A stretch of DNA of 64,000 nucleotides from Nitrosomonas sp. Is35 (GTDB lineage Bacteria; Pseudomonadota; Gammaproteobacteria; Burkholderiales; Nitrosomonadaceae), in contig NZ_JAWJZH010000001.1 in assembly GCF_033063295.1 (NCBI RefSeq), positions 1,302,001-1,366,000 of the forward strand. Direction: 5' to 3'. The notes under the pieces are model-generated. The model was not told where the DNA came from. It ran no database searches and saw only the letters and a list, made by a program, of their open reading frames with translations. Positions 1-9,150 of the stretch are shown piece after piece. Numbering within the stretch: position 1 is the stretch's first letter; each line of letters starts with the position of its first letter. A program made the position numbers and the translations under genes.

Positions 1-1720
1 GGTCGGTATCGTCGTATTCATTATTCTGGTGGTGATCAACTTTGTTGTGATTACCAAAGGTGCGGGACGTATTGCTGAAGTCAGCGCGCGTTTTACCTTG
101 GATGCCATGCCGGGTAAGCAAATGGCGATCGATGCCGACCTGAACGCCGGATTGATCGGCGAGGATGAAGCGCGCAAACGCAGAGCAAATATTTCTCAGG
201 AAGCGGATTTTTACGGTTCCATGGATGGTGCCAGCAAATTCGTGCGCGGCGATGCGATTGCCGGCATCTTGATTATGTTGATTACCATCATCGGCGGGTT
301 GATTGTCGGTGTCATGCAACATGATTTGGAGCTAGGCGCGGCGGCAAAGAATTATACCTTGTTGACCATTGGCGACGGCTTGGTCGGACAAATTCCGGCG
401 CTGATTATTTCCACCGCCGCCGGTTTGATGGTGAGCCGTGTCACTACCGACGAGGATCTGGGCGAGCAGGTTCTGAATCAGCTGTTCAATCAACCGCAAA
501 TATTGGTCATTACTGCGGTCATTTTGGGTGTGATGGGAATGATTCCCGGCATGCCGAACTTTGTATTTCTGCTGATTGCATCCATTTTGGGCGGAATCGC
601 CTACTTCAAAATTAAGAACCCGGTTGTTAAGCCGGTTGAGACGGTGGTTCCGGAATTGCCTTCCATCGAAAAAACGGACGCAAGCTGGAGTGACGTCACA
701 CCGATTGATACGTTGGGATTGGAAGTCGGCTATCGCTTGATTCCTTTGGTCGATAAAGCGCAACAGGGCGATCTGCTGAAAAGAATTAATGGCATCCGCA
801 GAAAATTCGCTCAGGAAATCGGTTTCTTGCCGCCGGTCATTCATATCCGCGACAACCTGGAACTGCGTCCGAATGCTTATTGCATCACGTTAAAAGGTTC
901 GATCATCGGGCAAGGTGAGTCGTATTCCGGCATGTATCTGGCGATCAATCCTGGACGTGTCACCGCGCAGTTGCCGGGTTCCGCAACGACCGATCCGGCG
1001 TTTGGTCTTCCTGCCGTTTGGATCGAAGCCAATTTGCGCGAGCAAGCGCAAATCAACGGTTATACCGTGGTCGATGCCAGCACTGTGGTGACCACCCATA
1101 TCAATCATCTGATTCATATGCACGCGGCCGAGTTACTGGGGCGGCAGGAATTGCAAAAGCTGCTGGATCATCTCAATGCGCAGTTTCCGAAACTTATCGA
1201 AGACTTGGTGCCGAAGTTGCTGCCGCTATCGACGGTACAAAAAGTTTTGCACAATCTATTGGAAGAGAATGTGCATATCCGCGACATGCGCACCATCATT
1301 GACGTGCTGACCGAATATGCAGCGCAGACACAAGACGCGATCGAACTGACCGCAGTGGTCAGAACTGCTCTGGGGCGTGCGATCGTCGATCAATTTTACC
1401 CTGCCGGATCCGAAGTCCAAGTCATGAGCCTGCATCATGAGCTGGAAAACATACTGGGTCACGTTATGCAGACCGGCGGCGGACAGGGTGCCGGAATAGA
1501 ACCCGGGTTGGCCGATACCTTGTTGAGAGAAGCGCGTAACGCAGCGCAACAGCAGGAAAAACTGGGATTGCCGATGGTGTTGCTGGCGCCGGGCTCGATC
1601 CGATTCCTGCTGGCTAAATTTTTACGCCGCGCGATTCCACAGTTAAGAGTGTTGGCGCATTCTGAAATTCCGGATTCACGAAAAATCAAAATCACTTCCG
1701 TGATTGGAGGTAACAAATGA
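1..1720 (+). CDS. flhA: Flagellar export apparatus protein FlhA (3' part, 5' end outside window)
   Basis: FlhA is the export-gate membrane protein of the flagellar type III secretion system; its cytoplasmic domain docks chaperone-substrate complexes. The reading frame is already open at base 2 (VGIVVFIILVV) and runs without an ATG into the recognisable FlhA core, so the start lies left of the window. About 573 residues are present of roughly 690-700 usual. They include the loop with 'MPGKQMAIDADLNAGLI', transmembrane helices up to about position 600, and the whole soluble C-terminal domain. The stop overlaps the ATG of flhF (ATGA), which indicates translational coupling. First gene of a flhA-flhF-flhG-fliA-motC-motD series. 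Identity is secure. Confidence 0.97.
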   Translation, partial: VGIVVFIILVVINFVVITKGAGRIAEVSARFTLDAMPGKQMAIDADLNAGLIGEDEARKRRANISQEADFYGSMDGASKFVRGDAIAGILIMLITIIGGLIVGVMQHDLELGAAAKNYTLLTIGDGLVGQIPALIISTAAGLMVSRVTTDEDLGEQVLNQLFNQPQILVITAVILGVMGMIPGMPNFVFLLIASILGGIAYFKIKNPVVKPVETVVPELPSIEKTDASWSDVTPIDTLGLEVGYRLIPLVDKAQQGDLLKRINGIRRKFAQEIGFLPPVIHIRDNLELRPNAYCITLKGSIIGQGESYSGMYLAINPGRVTAQLPGSATTDPAFGLPAVWIEANLREQAQINGYTVVDASTVVTTHINHLIHMHAAELLGRQELQKLLDHLNAQFPKLIEDLVPKLLPLSTVQKVLHNLLEENVHIRDMRTIIDVLTEYAAQTQDAIELTAVVRTALGRAIVDQFYPAGSEVQVMSLHHELENILGHVMQTGGGQGAGIEPGLADTLLREARNAAQQQEKLGLPMVLLAPGSIRFLLAKFLRRAIPQLRVLAHSEIPDSRKIKITSVIGGNK

Positions 1721-3048
1721 AAGTAAAACGCTATCTTGCTTCTACATCCCGCGAAGCGCTCCGTCATGTCAAAGAAGAATTGGGTGAGGACGCGGTTATT
1801 CTGTCGAACCGTAAAACCCGGGATGGCGTGGAAATCATGGCGCTGGCGGATTCCGATATGACCGATCTGGTGCAACCCCACACACCGGCTATACCGGCTA
1901 AGCCATCAATGCAATCAACGCCTTCGATGCCTTCAATGCCGCCGTTGCAGGGTATTTCGCATTACGAGCAAAGCAAAATGCTGAGCGCGGCTGATCCGTA
2001 TTCAGACATGCTGCCAATGAGCAAAGAACCGGCGGAATCGCGTAAAACTTCGAGTGATGTGCTATCCGCATCCTTAGCCAAGGACATCATCGCCGAGATC
2101 CAAGCGATGAAAAGCACGCTGGAAGATCAACTTGCGACCGTGGCTTGGGGGAGTTTTACCCAACGCAGCCCAGAAAAAGTAAAGCTGTTACGCACCCTGC
2201 TGGATACGGGATTCAGCCCATTATTGGCGCGCCGTCTGATCGACAAGCTATCCGCAGGTCTCGATTACGAGCACAGCCTGAAACAAGCCATGTCCGCGTT
2301 GGCGTTTAATCTGCGGACAGCGGCCAGTGACGATATCATTGAAAAGGGTGGGGTGTATGCACTGATCGGCCCGACCGGTGTCGGTAAAACAACGACCACA
2401 GCGAAACTGGCGGCGCGTTGCGTGATCCGGCATGGTGCCGACAAGGTGGCGTTGCTGACGACCGATAGTTACCGGATTGGCGGTCATGAGCAATTGAGAA
2501 TTTATGGACAATTATTGGGTATTCCCGTACGCAACATCAAGGATACCGAGGATTTGCAGCTGACGCTGTCGGAGCTCAAAAATAAGCATATGGTGCTGAT
2601 CGATACCGTGGGCATGAGCCAGCGCGATCAAATGGTGGCGCAGCAAATCGCCATGCTCAGCAACTGCGGCGCGGATGTGAAGCGCATGCTCATTCTCAGC
2701 GCCACATCCAGCGGCAGTACATTGGATGAAGTGATTGCCGCTTATCAGAAGAACGGAATTTACGGTTGCATCATCACCAAAATCGATGAGGCTGCGAGCC
2801 TGGGCGTGGCGCTGGATGTTGTTATCCGCAGAAAATTGCCGCTGCACTATGTCGCCAACGGGCAGAAGGTTCCGGAAGATATTCACACCGCCAATTCACG
2901 CTATTTGTTGCATCGCATTTTTAAATCGGTGCCGGGTGATACGGCTTTTACTTTACAGGATGCCGAGTTCGCGTTGGTCATGGCGACCCGGAATACCGAG
3001 CCAGCACCGTCGGAAGAAAGATCATTAGCGGGATTCATGTATGACTAG
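1717..3048 (+). CDS. flhF: Flagellar biosynthesis GTPase FlhF
   Basis: SRP-type GTPase that sets the place and number of polar flagella, acting with FlhG at the membrane. The 443-residue protein has the usual FlhF plan: a short N-terminal B domain (starts MKVKRYLASTSREALRHVKEE), a proline- and methionine-rich linker (about residues 55-85), then the NG domain. GTPase motifs are visible: P-loop GPTGVGKTTTTAKLA near residues 218-232, DTVGM near 295 and TKID near 351. The ATG overlaps the flhA stop and follows a GGAGG ribosome site, so the start is well supported. Its own end overlaps flhG by 8 bases. Confidence 0.96.
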   Translation: MKVKRYLASTSREALRHVKEELGEDAVILSNRKTRDGVEIMALADSDMTDLVQPHTPAIPAKPSMQSTPSMPSMPPLQGISHYEQSKMLSAADPYSDMLPMSKEPAESRKTSSDVLSASLAKDIIAEIQAMKSTLEDQLATVAWGSFTQRSPEKVKLLRTLLDTGFSPLLARRLIDKLSAGLDYEHSLKQAMSALAFNLRTAASDDIIEKGGVYALIGPTGVGKTTTTAKLAARCVIRHGADKVALLTTDSYRIGGHEQLRIYGQLLGIPVRNIKDTEDLQLTLSELKNKHMVLIDTVGMSQRDQMVAQQIAMLSNCGADVKRMLILSATSSGSTLDEVIAAYQKNGIYGCIITKIDEAASLGVALDVVIRRKLPLHYVANGQKVPEDIHTANSRYLLHRIFKSVPGDTAFTLQDAEFALVMATRNTEPAPSEERSLAGFMYD

Positions 3049-3937
3049 GTTGATTTTACAAGATCAGGCCGCTGGCTTGCGCAACCTGACTTCCTATCGG
3101 AAGCGTGATCCGGCGCGCGTCTTTACCATCGCCGGCGGTAAATCGCGTGTCGGGAAAACCAGTGTGGTTGTGAATCTTGCGGCAGCGCTGGCGCAGAACG
3201 GCCAACGGGTTTTATTGATCGATGAAAATCCTTGCCATAACAATATCTGCACCAGTTTGGGTTTGCAGGCGCGCTTCGATTTACTGCATGTGATTCATAA
3301 AGATAAAAGACTCGACCAGGTGCTGCTGCAAGGCCCGGAAAATATCACGATCCTATCGGCGATGCGCGGCATTCATGCATTGAACAAGTTGAACCCGCTC
3401 GAACAGGATTGGCTGGTTAAAAGCTTTTCGGAGCTGACGGAGTCCGTCGATATCGTGTTGATCGATACCGCTATGACCGGCACGACGCATGTTCTACCGC
3501 TAAGCCTGGCTTCGGAACAAGTCATGATCGTGATTTCCGGTTCTGCGGCATCGATTACCGGTGCTTACGCGCTGATCAAAATCATGAGCCAGGAGTATTC
3601 CAAGCAGCATTTCCTGATTCTGGTGAATAAGGTTGAATCGGAAACGGAAGCACTGATGATTTATCAGAATTTATACCGGGTGGCGCGCCAGTATTTATCG
3701 GTATCGCTTGAATATGCCGGTTACGTTGAAAGTGATGAGCGCTTACGGAGCGCAACGCAATTGTGTAAACCGGTGATCGAGATGTTTCCGGTTTCGCAAG
3801 CGGCTATTTGCTTCCGGCATGTAGCAGAAAATATTTTGCGCTCTACTTGCCCGGATAAATATAGCGGGGGAATGGATCATTTCATGCAGCGATTGATTAT
3901 GACGAGTCATTTGAGTATGGCTAATTTTACGGTGTGA
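3041..3937 (+). CDS. flhG: Flagellar number regulator FlhG (FleN/MinD-like ATPase)
   Basis: MinD/ParA-family ATPase that stimulates FlhF and limits flagellar number. The 298-residue protein has a deviant Walker A motif, GGKSRVGKTS, at residues 32-41 and a Walker B segment VDIVLIDTA near residues 137-145. It also has the short basic N-terminal stretch with the DQAAGLR motif, which in FlhG homologues activates FlhF. The segment after the first strand reads LLIDENP, where most relatives have DAD or DLD; the effect is unknown. The start codon lies inside the end of flhF, as expected for a coupled operon. Confidence 0.92.
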   Translation: MTRLILQDQAAGLRNLTSYRKRDPARVFTIAGGKSRVGKTSVVVNLAAALAQNGQRVLLIDENPCHNNICTSLGLQARFDLLHVIHKDKRLDQVLLQGPENITILSAMRGIHALNKLNPLEQDWLVKSFSELTESVDIVLIDTAMTGTTHVLPLSLASEQVMIVISGSAASITGAYALIKIMSQEYSKQHFLILVNKVESETEALMIYQNLYRVARQYLSVSLEYAGYVESDERLRSATQLCKPVIEMFPVSQAAICFRHVAENILRSTCPDKYSGGMDHFMQRLIMTSHLSMANFTV

Positions 3938-3943
3938 TTGAAT

Positions 3944-4660
3944 ATGTATACTGCGACTGGAACCAAAACGATTGATAAAGAACAATTTGTCACTGAATTT
4001 ACGCCGCTGGTCAAGCGCATTGCTTACCATATGATGACGCGCCTGCCAGCTAGCGTACAAGTTGATGATTTGATTCAGGCCGGCATGATCGGCTTACTGG
4101 ATGCGATTAATCGCTACGAAGGATCTTACGGGCGCCAGTTTGAGAGTTATGCGGCGCAACGGATACGCGGTTCGATTCTGGATGAGTTGCGCGAAGCCGA
4201 TTGGCTGCCGCGCAGTATCCGTAAAAAGATGCGCCGGATCGAAGCGGCGGTGAATATGCTGGAACAACGGAATGGGTGTGCGCCGAGTGAGCTGGATCTG
4301 GCAGCCGAGCTGGAAATGTCGCTGGATGAATATCACGAGACCCTGCAAAGCGCACGCGGCGCGCAGTTGATTTATTACGAAGATTTTCAGCAGGAAGATG
4401 AAGAGCCTTTTCTGGATCGGCTTTTCATTGATTCCGAAGGCGATCCGCTGAATGCACTGCTGGATGAAAATTTCCGCAGCACATTGATTGCCGCCATTGA
4501 TAACCTCCCGCCACGGGAAAAGCAGGTCATGGGTATGCATTACGAGCAGGAAATGAATCTGAGGGAAATCGGTGAAGTGCTGGGTGTCAGCGAATCCCGT
4601 GTATGTCAGTTGCACACGCAAGCAGTGGCAAGGCTGCGCAGCCGCTTAAGAAATACTTGA
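3944..4660 (+). CDS. fliA: RNA polymerase sigma factor FliA (sigma-28)
   Basis: Sigma-28 directs transcription of late flagellar genes and is held inactive by FlgM until the hook is finished. The protein is about 238 residues, the normal length. Region 2 is visible (VDDLIQAGMIGLLDAI near residues 36-51, then FESYAAQRIRGSILDELRE), followed by region 3 and region 4 (LPPREKQVMGMHY and LREIGEVLGVSESRVCQLH). A TTG six bases upstream is also in frame, but the ATG at 3944 fits better. It follows the flhG stop by six bases. flgM, coding for its anti-sigma factor, lies 2 kb downstream on the other strand with a sigma-28-like promoter. Confidence 0.96.
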   Translation: MYTATGTKTIDKEQFVTEFTPLVKRIAYHMMTRLPASVQVDDLIQAGMIGLLDAINRYEGSYGRQFESYAAQRIRGSILDELREADWLPRSIRKKMRRIEAAVNMLEQRNGCAPSELDLAAELEMSLDEYHETLQSARGAQLIYYEDFQQEDEEPFLDRLFIDSEGDPLNALLDENFRSTLIAAIDNLPPREKQVMGMHYEQEMNLREIGEVLGVSESRVCQLHTQAVARLRSRLRNT

Positions 4661-4703
4661 AGTGTTTTATACCGTCTATCCGCGCCATTAAACGGATTAT
4701 GTG

Positions 4704-5462
4704 ATGCTTAAAAAATCAAAGATGGATTTGAACAGCGTTTTTGGCATTCTGCTGGCCTTGGTGGCGATCGTAGGCGGGCAGTTTCTTGAAGGCGGGCATA
4801 TCAGTTCTTTGTTGCAAGCGGCCGCATTTGTAATCGTGATGGGTGGTACTGTCGGAGCGGTTTTACTGCAAAGTCCGATGAAAATTTTCATCAATGGTGT
4901 GCGAATGGGGGCATGGGTTTTCTTTCCACCGGAACAATCTCCGCAAGCGCTGATTAAACAAATTATCAACTGGGCGCATATCGCCCGAAAGGAAGGATTG
5001 CTGGTGCTTGAAGAGTTTGTCCCTGGTGTAAAGGATCCATTGACAAAGAAGGGATTGCAACTGTTGGCGGATGGCAGTCCGCCGGAAAAACTGCGTGAAG
5101 CTTTGGAAATTGACGTTTTGGCTTTGGAGAATCATCAACGTCAATCGGCCCGGATCTGGGAAGCTGCCGGCGGTTATGCGCCGACAATTGGCATTTTGGG
5201 CGCTGTACTCGGATTGATTCACGTCATGGAAAACTTATCCGATCCCAATCTCCTGGGAAACGGTATTGCGGTTGCTTTTGTGGCAACAGTCTACGGTGTT
5301 GGATTAGCCAATCTGGTTTTCTTACCGGTAGCAAATAAGCTCAAAACTATCATCGGCGAGCATGTCGTGATGCAGGAAATTCTGGTCGATGGCTTTGTGG
5401 CGATTGCGCAGGGTGAGCATCCGCGACTCATCGAGAGCCGGTTGAACGGCTATTTCATTTAA
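4704..5462 (+). CDS. motC: Flagellar motor stator protein MotC (MotA family)
   Basis: Inner-membrane stator subunit that, with MotD, couples ion flow to flagellar rotation. About 252 residues with four predicted membrane helices: two near the N-terminus (residues about 9-50) and two in the C-terminal half. The conserved MotA segment with the channel proline is present (GYAPTIGILGAVLGLIHVM, about residues 155-173). The charged cytoplasmic loop lies between the two helix pairs. GTG at 4701 is directly upstream of the ATG and in frame; the ATG is preferred. The name motC rather than motA follows the gene position after flhF-flhG-fliA and next to motD, as in Pseudomonas; it is a positional inference. 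Confidence 0.9.
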   Translation: MLKKSKMDLNSVFGILLALVAIVGGQFLEGGHISSLLQAAAFVIVMGGTVGAVLLQSPMKIFINGVRMGAWVFFPPEQSPQALIKQIINWAHIARKEGLLVLEEFVPGVKDPLTKKGLQLLADGSPPEKLREALEIDVLALENHQRQSARIWEAAGGYAPTIGILGAVLGLIHVMENLSDPNLLGNGIAVAFVATVYGVGLANLVFLPVANKLKTIIGEHVVMQEILVDGFVAIAQGEHPRLIESRLNGYFI

Positions 5463-5510
5463 ATCTGATGCAAGCAAAATAACGATCAGTCAATAATTCT
5501 TGAAAATCCG

Positions 5511-6302
5511 ATGCTGAGAAAAAGAAAACAAAAAAATGACGATCACACTGAAAATCAGGAACGCTGGCTGGTGTCCTATGCTGATTTCATAACGCTGCTG
5601 TTTGCTTTTTTTGTGGTGATGTATGCCGTTTCGTCGGTGAATGAAGGGAAGTACCGCGTTCTAAGTTCTTCGTTAGTGAGCGCATTTAAGAGTAGTAATC
5701 CAACAAACGCGGTGCCGGTGCAGTCCACGGAATTCATACCGATTAATATCCACCCATCAAATGAAACGGATTCAATCAAACTGATTGATAATCTCAGTAT
5801 TCATAAAGCAAAAAAACAAGAAAAAATGAAAAGCATGGCGAAGAATATTCTTCATGCTTTGGATCCTTTAGTGAAGGATGGTCAAGTGAGAATTACGCAA
5901 AGTTCTTTGGGAATAACGGTTGAAATCAATGCCAGCGTTCTTTTTTCACCAGGGCAAGCTAAACTGGCCGAGAATTCAAGCTTGACACTGCAAGCGGTCG
6001 CCAATGTGATCAAAGGCCATGAGCATGAGATTCATGTTGAAGGGCATACGGATAATATGCCGATCCATAATGGGAGTTTTCCATCAAACTGGGAATTGTC
6101 GACAGCTCGAGCTAGTAGCGTGGTCAGATTGTTTATAGAAAATGGTGTTGAAGCACACCGGCTGACTGCAGTAGGATATGGCGAGAATCGGCCGATAGAA
6201 AGTAATGACGCCCCTGAGGGAAGAAAAAGAAACCGCCGGGTATCGGTTATGATTCTATCTGCCGATCCGGATAAAGTAACTGAAATTCCTATCGTTGAGT
6301 AA
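5511..6302 (+). CDS. motD: Flagellar motor stator protein MotD (MotB family)
   Basis: Peptidoglycan-anchored stator subunit paired with MotC. The 263-residue protein starts with a basic cytoplasmic tail and has one membrane helix at about residues 22-42. That helix carries the ion-binding aspartate D25 in SYADFITLLF. It ends in an OmpA-like peptidoglycan-binding domain (about residues 140-250) with EGHTDN and the NWELSTARA and RNRRV motifs. The 48-base gap after motC fits one operon. No strong sigma-28 promoter was found between fliA and motC, so transcription may continue from upstream. The call between MotB and MotD rests on neighbourhood. Confidence 0.92.
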   Translation: MLRKRKQKNDDHTENQERWLVSYADFITLLFAFFVVMYAVSSVNEGKYRVLSSSLVSAFKSSNPTNAVPVQSTEFIPINIHPSNETDSIKLIDNLSIHKAKKQEKMKSMAKNILHALDPLVKDGQVRITQSSLGITVEINASVLFSPGQAKLAENSSLTLQAVANVIKGHEHEIHVEGHTDNMPIHNGSFPSNWELSTARASSVVRLFIENGVEAHRLTAVGYGENRPIESNDAPEGRKRNRRVSVMILSADPDKVTEIPIVE

Positions 6303-6313
6303 TTACGCTAAGA

Positions 6314-6778
6314 TCAAATGTAAGTTTGACCTTTGGGGCCATAGAGCGAAACATTTCCTGCTGCACAGTGTAATGCAGCGAAAGCGCGTTGATTATGTTG
6401 CAGTTGAGTTGAAATCATTAAACCATTTGAGTAATTGAGTTGTTGGGCTAATTTTGCCAAATCGAGTAATTCATTCCATAAATCTTTTACTTCTAATAGA
6501 TTCGAGTGTTGTTTGATTAATCCCATTAACCAAGCATCGATACTATTTTTCTCCAGATTGAGCCCTTGTTGCTTGAAGTAATCGGTGCGATGCTCGTCAA
6601 ACTGTATCAATTCTTCGATTAAACGTGATTTGTCTGAAGCCAGAAAATCTATCGCTTCTATTTTTCCTTCCACAAGCGCATTTTCTTCTTTTTTGAGAAT
6701 CTCAATAAATGCCTGAAAAATATCTTTTTCATCCCTCAGTTCATTCATAAAGCACACTATGTGCTGTGATTGAGACAT
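6314..6778 (-). CDS. flgN: Flagellar export chaperone FlgN
   Basis: Cytosolic chaperone for the hook-filament junction proteins FlgK and FlgL. It is 154 residues, rich in glutamate, leucine and glutamine and almost wholly helical in appearance, as FlgN proteins are. Sequence conservation in this family is weak; the call depends largely on size, composition and the flgM-flgN pair. Its ATG overlaps the flgM stop by one base (TAATG), which points to coupled translation. The gene converges on motD, with only 11 bases between the two stops. Confidence 0.85.
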   Translation of the reverse strand: MSQSQHIVCFMNELRDEKDIFQAFIEILKKEENALVEGKIEAIDFLASDKSRLIEELIQFDEHRTDYFKQQGLNLEKNSIDAWLMGLIKQHSNLLEVKDLWNELLDLAKLAQQLNYSNGLMISTQLQHNQRAFAALHCAAGNVSLYGPKGQTYI

Positions 6779-7083
6779 TAGAAGGCACCTTTCTTAGATT
6801 GAATTAATTCTTTAACTGTTTCGAGTAATCGATCAGCTACAACCTCAGGATTGATTTGAAAATTACCTTCGCTAATCGCTTGTTTTATTTCTGCGACACG
6901 CGCAGTATTAACAACCGAGCCATTTGCGGAACTGCTATCAATATTTTGCAGTTTCGCCGCGTTCGGGCTTAAATGCACACTATTTTCTTGACTTGCATCC
7001 GAACTGGGTGTGATATCAGCCCGCCTTTTTCCATCACTGACAGATACGGTTGACACTGGCTGTAATGATTTATCTATTTTCAT
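6778..7083 (-). CDS. flgM: Anti-sigma-28 factor FlgM
   Basis: Binds FliA and blocks late flagellar transcription until it is exported through the finished hook-basal body. The 101-residue protein has the FlgM layout: an unstructured, serine- and asparagine-rich N-terminal half starting MKIDKSLQPVSTVS, then the sigma-binding C-terminal helices (RVAEIKQAISEGNFQINPEVVADRLLETV). An AGAGGT ribosome site precedes the ATG. A sigma-28-type promoter lies about 35 bases upstream, so FlgM is probably made under control of the sigma factor it inhibits. flgA, which often precedes flgM, is not present here. Confidence 0.92.
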   Translation of the reverse strand: MKIDKSLQPVSTVSVSDGKRRADITPSSDASQENSVHLSPNAAKLQNIDSSSANGSVVNTARVAEIKQAISEGNFQINPEVVADRLLETVKELIQSKKGAF

Positions 7084-7116
7084 TTTTAGACCTCTTGACG
7101 AAATTCATTGAGTGCC

Positions 7117-7143
7117 TTATCGACACCTTTATGCAGAACTTTA
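7117..7143 (-). promoter_or_regulatory. Sigma-28 (FliA) promoter of flgM-flgN
   Basis: On the minus strand the sequence reads TAAAGTTC, 11 bases, then GTCGATAA. The enterobacterial sigma-28 consensus is TAAAGTTT-N11-GCCGATAA, so 14 of 16 positions match and the spacing is exact. Transcription would start close to 7110, leaving a short leader before the flgM ATG at 7083. Confidence 0.8.
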
Positions 7144-7365
7144 GTAATCAAAGTTTTTTCATGAAACTTAAGAATATTAAAGTAAATGACTAAATTTTCT
7201 ATTATTGTAATGCTGTTACGACACAAGTCGAAATGAAATTCAGTATTTTTGAAATATATAATTCTATTGTTTTGCCAGATTTTGGTGACTGGTAAACCAA
7301 ATGGATATCGTAGATAATCAATTTTCCTCGGAAGCCATCATATATTATTTTTAACCGGTAACTAA

Positions 7366-8115
7366 ATGTCTTTTATATTTAAAGCAAGTGCCAGTGCGGT
7401 TCGTGACTTAGTTCGTTTCAAGATTGCTTGGATCATTGTTTGGCCAATTTTGGTTTCAATCCTGTTATGGCTCATCATCGGTTTTGTTTTCCAGAATAGT
7501 TTCTCTGAATTAGTTTCCATGTTGTTTGATCAGATTGGGATTGGCGAATGGTTGCGGAATCTTGAGTCTGATTGGGTGTCCGCTGCTATTCAGAATTTCA
7601 TTTACTTTATGGTGTACGTACCGCTTGTAATAATGACGTCGTTGATGATTACCGCTATTTTTGTAATGCCTGCACTTATCAATTTGGTAGGGAATCGCGA
7701 CTATCCGGAACTCAAGCGGGAATATGGCGGTACGATCGCCGGGAGTGTAATAAATGCAGTGTTGGCTTTTGGTGTTTTTATACTCATATGGGTTGTCACG
7801 TTACCGTTATGGGCGGTAGGCGCGGGTATCATTATTCCTTTTGCCGCCGCTGCTTTTATGAATCAACAATTGTTCCGCTACGATGCATTATCGGAGCATG
7901 CCAGCAAGCAAGAAATCAAGACGATATGTGCGGAAAACAAATATTCATTGTGGGGATTAGGATTGTTGACCGGATTAATTCAATTTATACCGGTACTCAA
8001 TTTGCTGGCGCCAATTTATACGGCACTCGCATTTATTCATTTCGGGTTGGATCATCTGAAACTCTTGCGTGCTCAAAATCTTCTGGATAACAATCTCCCT
8101 GCCGATAATCACTAA
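7366..8115 (+). CDS. EI24-domain integral membrane protein
   Basis: A 249-residue inner-membrane protein of the EI24/CysZ-like family. Several hydrophobic helices are visible, at about residues 20-42, 76-105, 125-165 and 200-225. The protein ends in a conserved-looking segment, LLAPIYTALAFIHFGL. Related bacterial proteins include the sulfate permease CysZ, but the short, diverse members such as this one have no established substrate. There are no sulfur-assimilation genes nearby. It stands alone between flgM and a DUF3025 gene in the same direction, 48 bases apart, so the two may be co-transcribed. Confidence 0.75.
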   Translation: MSFIFKASASAVRDLVRFKIAWIIVWPILVSILLWLIIGFVFQNSFSELVSMLFDQIGIGEWLRNLESDWVSAAIQNFIYFMVYVPLVIMTSLMITAIFVMPALINLVGNRDYPELKREYGGTIAGSVINAVLAFGVFILIWVVTLPLWAVGAGIIIPFAAAAFMNQQLFRYDALSEHASKQEIKTICAENKYSLWGLGLLTGLIQFIPVLNLLAPIYTALAFIHFGLDHLKLLRAQNLLDNNLPADNH

Positions 8116-8163
8116 CGCGAACCTATTGAAGCAGCAATAATTCCGGTCAAACTGAAATCAGGA

Positions 8164-8997
8164 ATGAATGTACAACTGTGGAATCCTGATTTTATTGAAC
8201 TTTCGCCGATATTTAAGCCTTTCTTGTATCTGCAAAGATATTTCAAGAATCAGCGGTCCTGGCCCGGGCCTGACGATTTAAATAAGCTCTGCGCTCTGCA
8301 GAACCGGCAAATGCTTACCCGATCCGGGAAAACAGTCCGCTTTGTGCCGCAGATCCCCGGAAAAGATGCTGTTGAACAACGATATGAATCAGGAATTTAC
8401 TTGACCGGTGAGATACCGACAAGAACCCAAAATTGGCACGATTTTTTTAATGCGTTGGTATGGCAAATTTTTCCGCAAGCTAAATCCGTGTTGAACCAGC
8501 TGCACTATCAGGCACAGTTGGTTGAGTTATCCAATCAAGTACGGAATCGTTGTAAGTTACGAGATGCAGCAACGCTGTTCGATGAATCTGGGGTGATTGT
8601 CGTATGTAGTCAGGCAGCATTAATTCAGTTGATAAAAGATTTTGAATGGAAGGAATTGTTTTGGCGGCAACGCAAGACGGTGTTGCTATCAATGCGTTTT
8701 TTTGTTTTTGGACATGGGCTGTATGAGAAGGCATTAAATCCCTATGCCGGTATGACGGGCAAAGCGATAATTTTTAATGTGCCGGAAACTTTCTTTGCGC
8801 AGGATTTACCGGCTCAATTGTGTGCTATCGACACCATGTTGGCGCTGTACTTATTGCAAACGTTATCGTCGACTTCCGATTTAGTGCCGGTTCCGCTTTT
8901 AGGATATCCGGGCTGGATTGGCGATAACGACAGTGAGTTCTACTATGAAAATAAACAATATTTTCGTGATCGACCTAAGCCAAAACAAATGAGATAA
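8164..8997 (+). CDS. DUF3025 family protein
   Basis: A 277-residue soluble protein of the DUF3025 family, function unknown. Family hallmarks include the N-terminal 'RSWPGPDDLN', the central 'NWHDFFNALVWQIFPQAK' and the C-terminal 'PLLGYPGWIGDN'. An AGGA-type ribosome site directly precedes the ATG. It follows the EI24-type gene closely and is followed by a long hairpin (8999-9058) that may end the transcript. No catalytic motif can be assigned from the sequence. Confidence 0.8.
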   Translation: MNVQLWNPDFIELSPIFKPFLYLQRYFKNQRSWPGPDDLNKLCALQNRQMLTRSGKTVRFVPQIPGKDAVEQRYESGIYLTGEIPTRTQNWHDFFNALVWQIFPQAKSVLNQLHYQAQLVELSNQVRNRCKLRDAATLFDESGVIVVCSQAALIQLIKDFEWKELFWRQRKTVLLSMRFFVFGHGLYEKALNPYAGMTGKAIIFNVPETFFAQDLPAQLCAIDTMLALYLLQTLSSTSDLVPVPLLGYPGWIGDNDSEFYYENKQYFRDRPKPKQMR

Positions 8998-8998
8998 G

Positions 8999-9058
8999 CG
9001 TTTTTCTTTATCGATCTTGATCGATACGTTGATTTATCGACTTTTCTAAGAAAAACGC
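8999..9058 (+). terminator. Hairpin between the DUF3025 gene and ndk
   Basis: GCGTTTTTCTT (8999-9009) pairs perfectly with AAGAAAAACGC (9048-9058) across a 38-base loop, which itself holds a TCGATCTTGATCGA palindrome. It starts right after the stop codon. There is no terminal T-run, so it may be a processing or weak termination structure rather than a classical terminator. Confidence 0.45.
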
Positions 9059-9150
9059 CCGATGCCGGAATTAATCCATATGTTTTACGAATCCTGGCTG
9101 TTTTTTTGTTAAAATACACCGCTTAATTTACTAATTTATTGGAGTATTTA

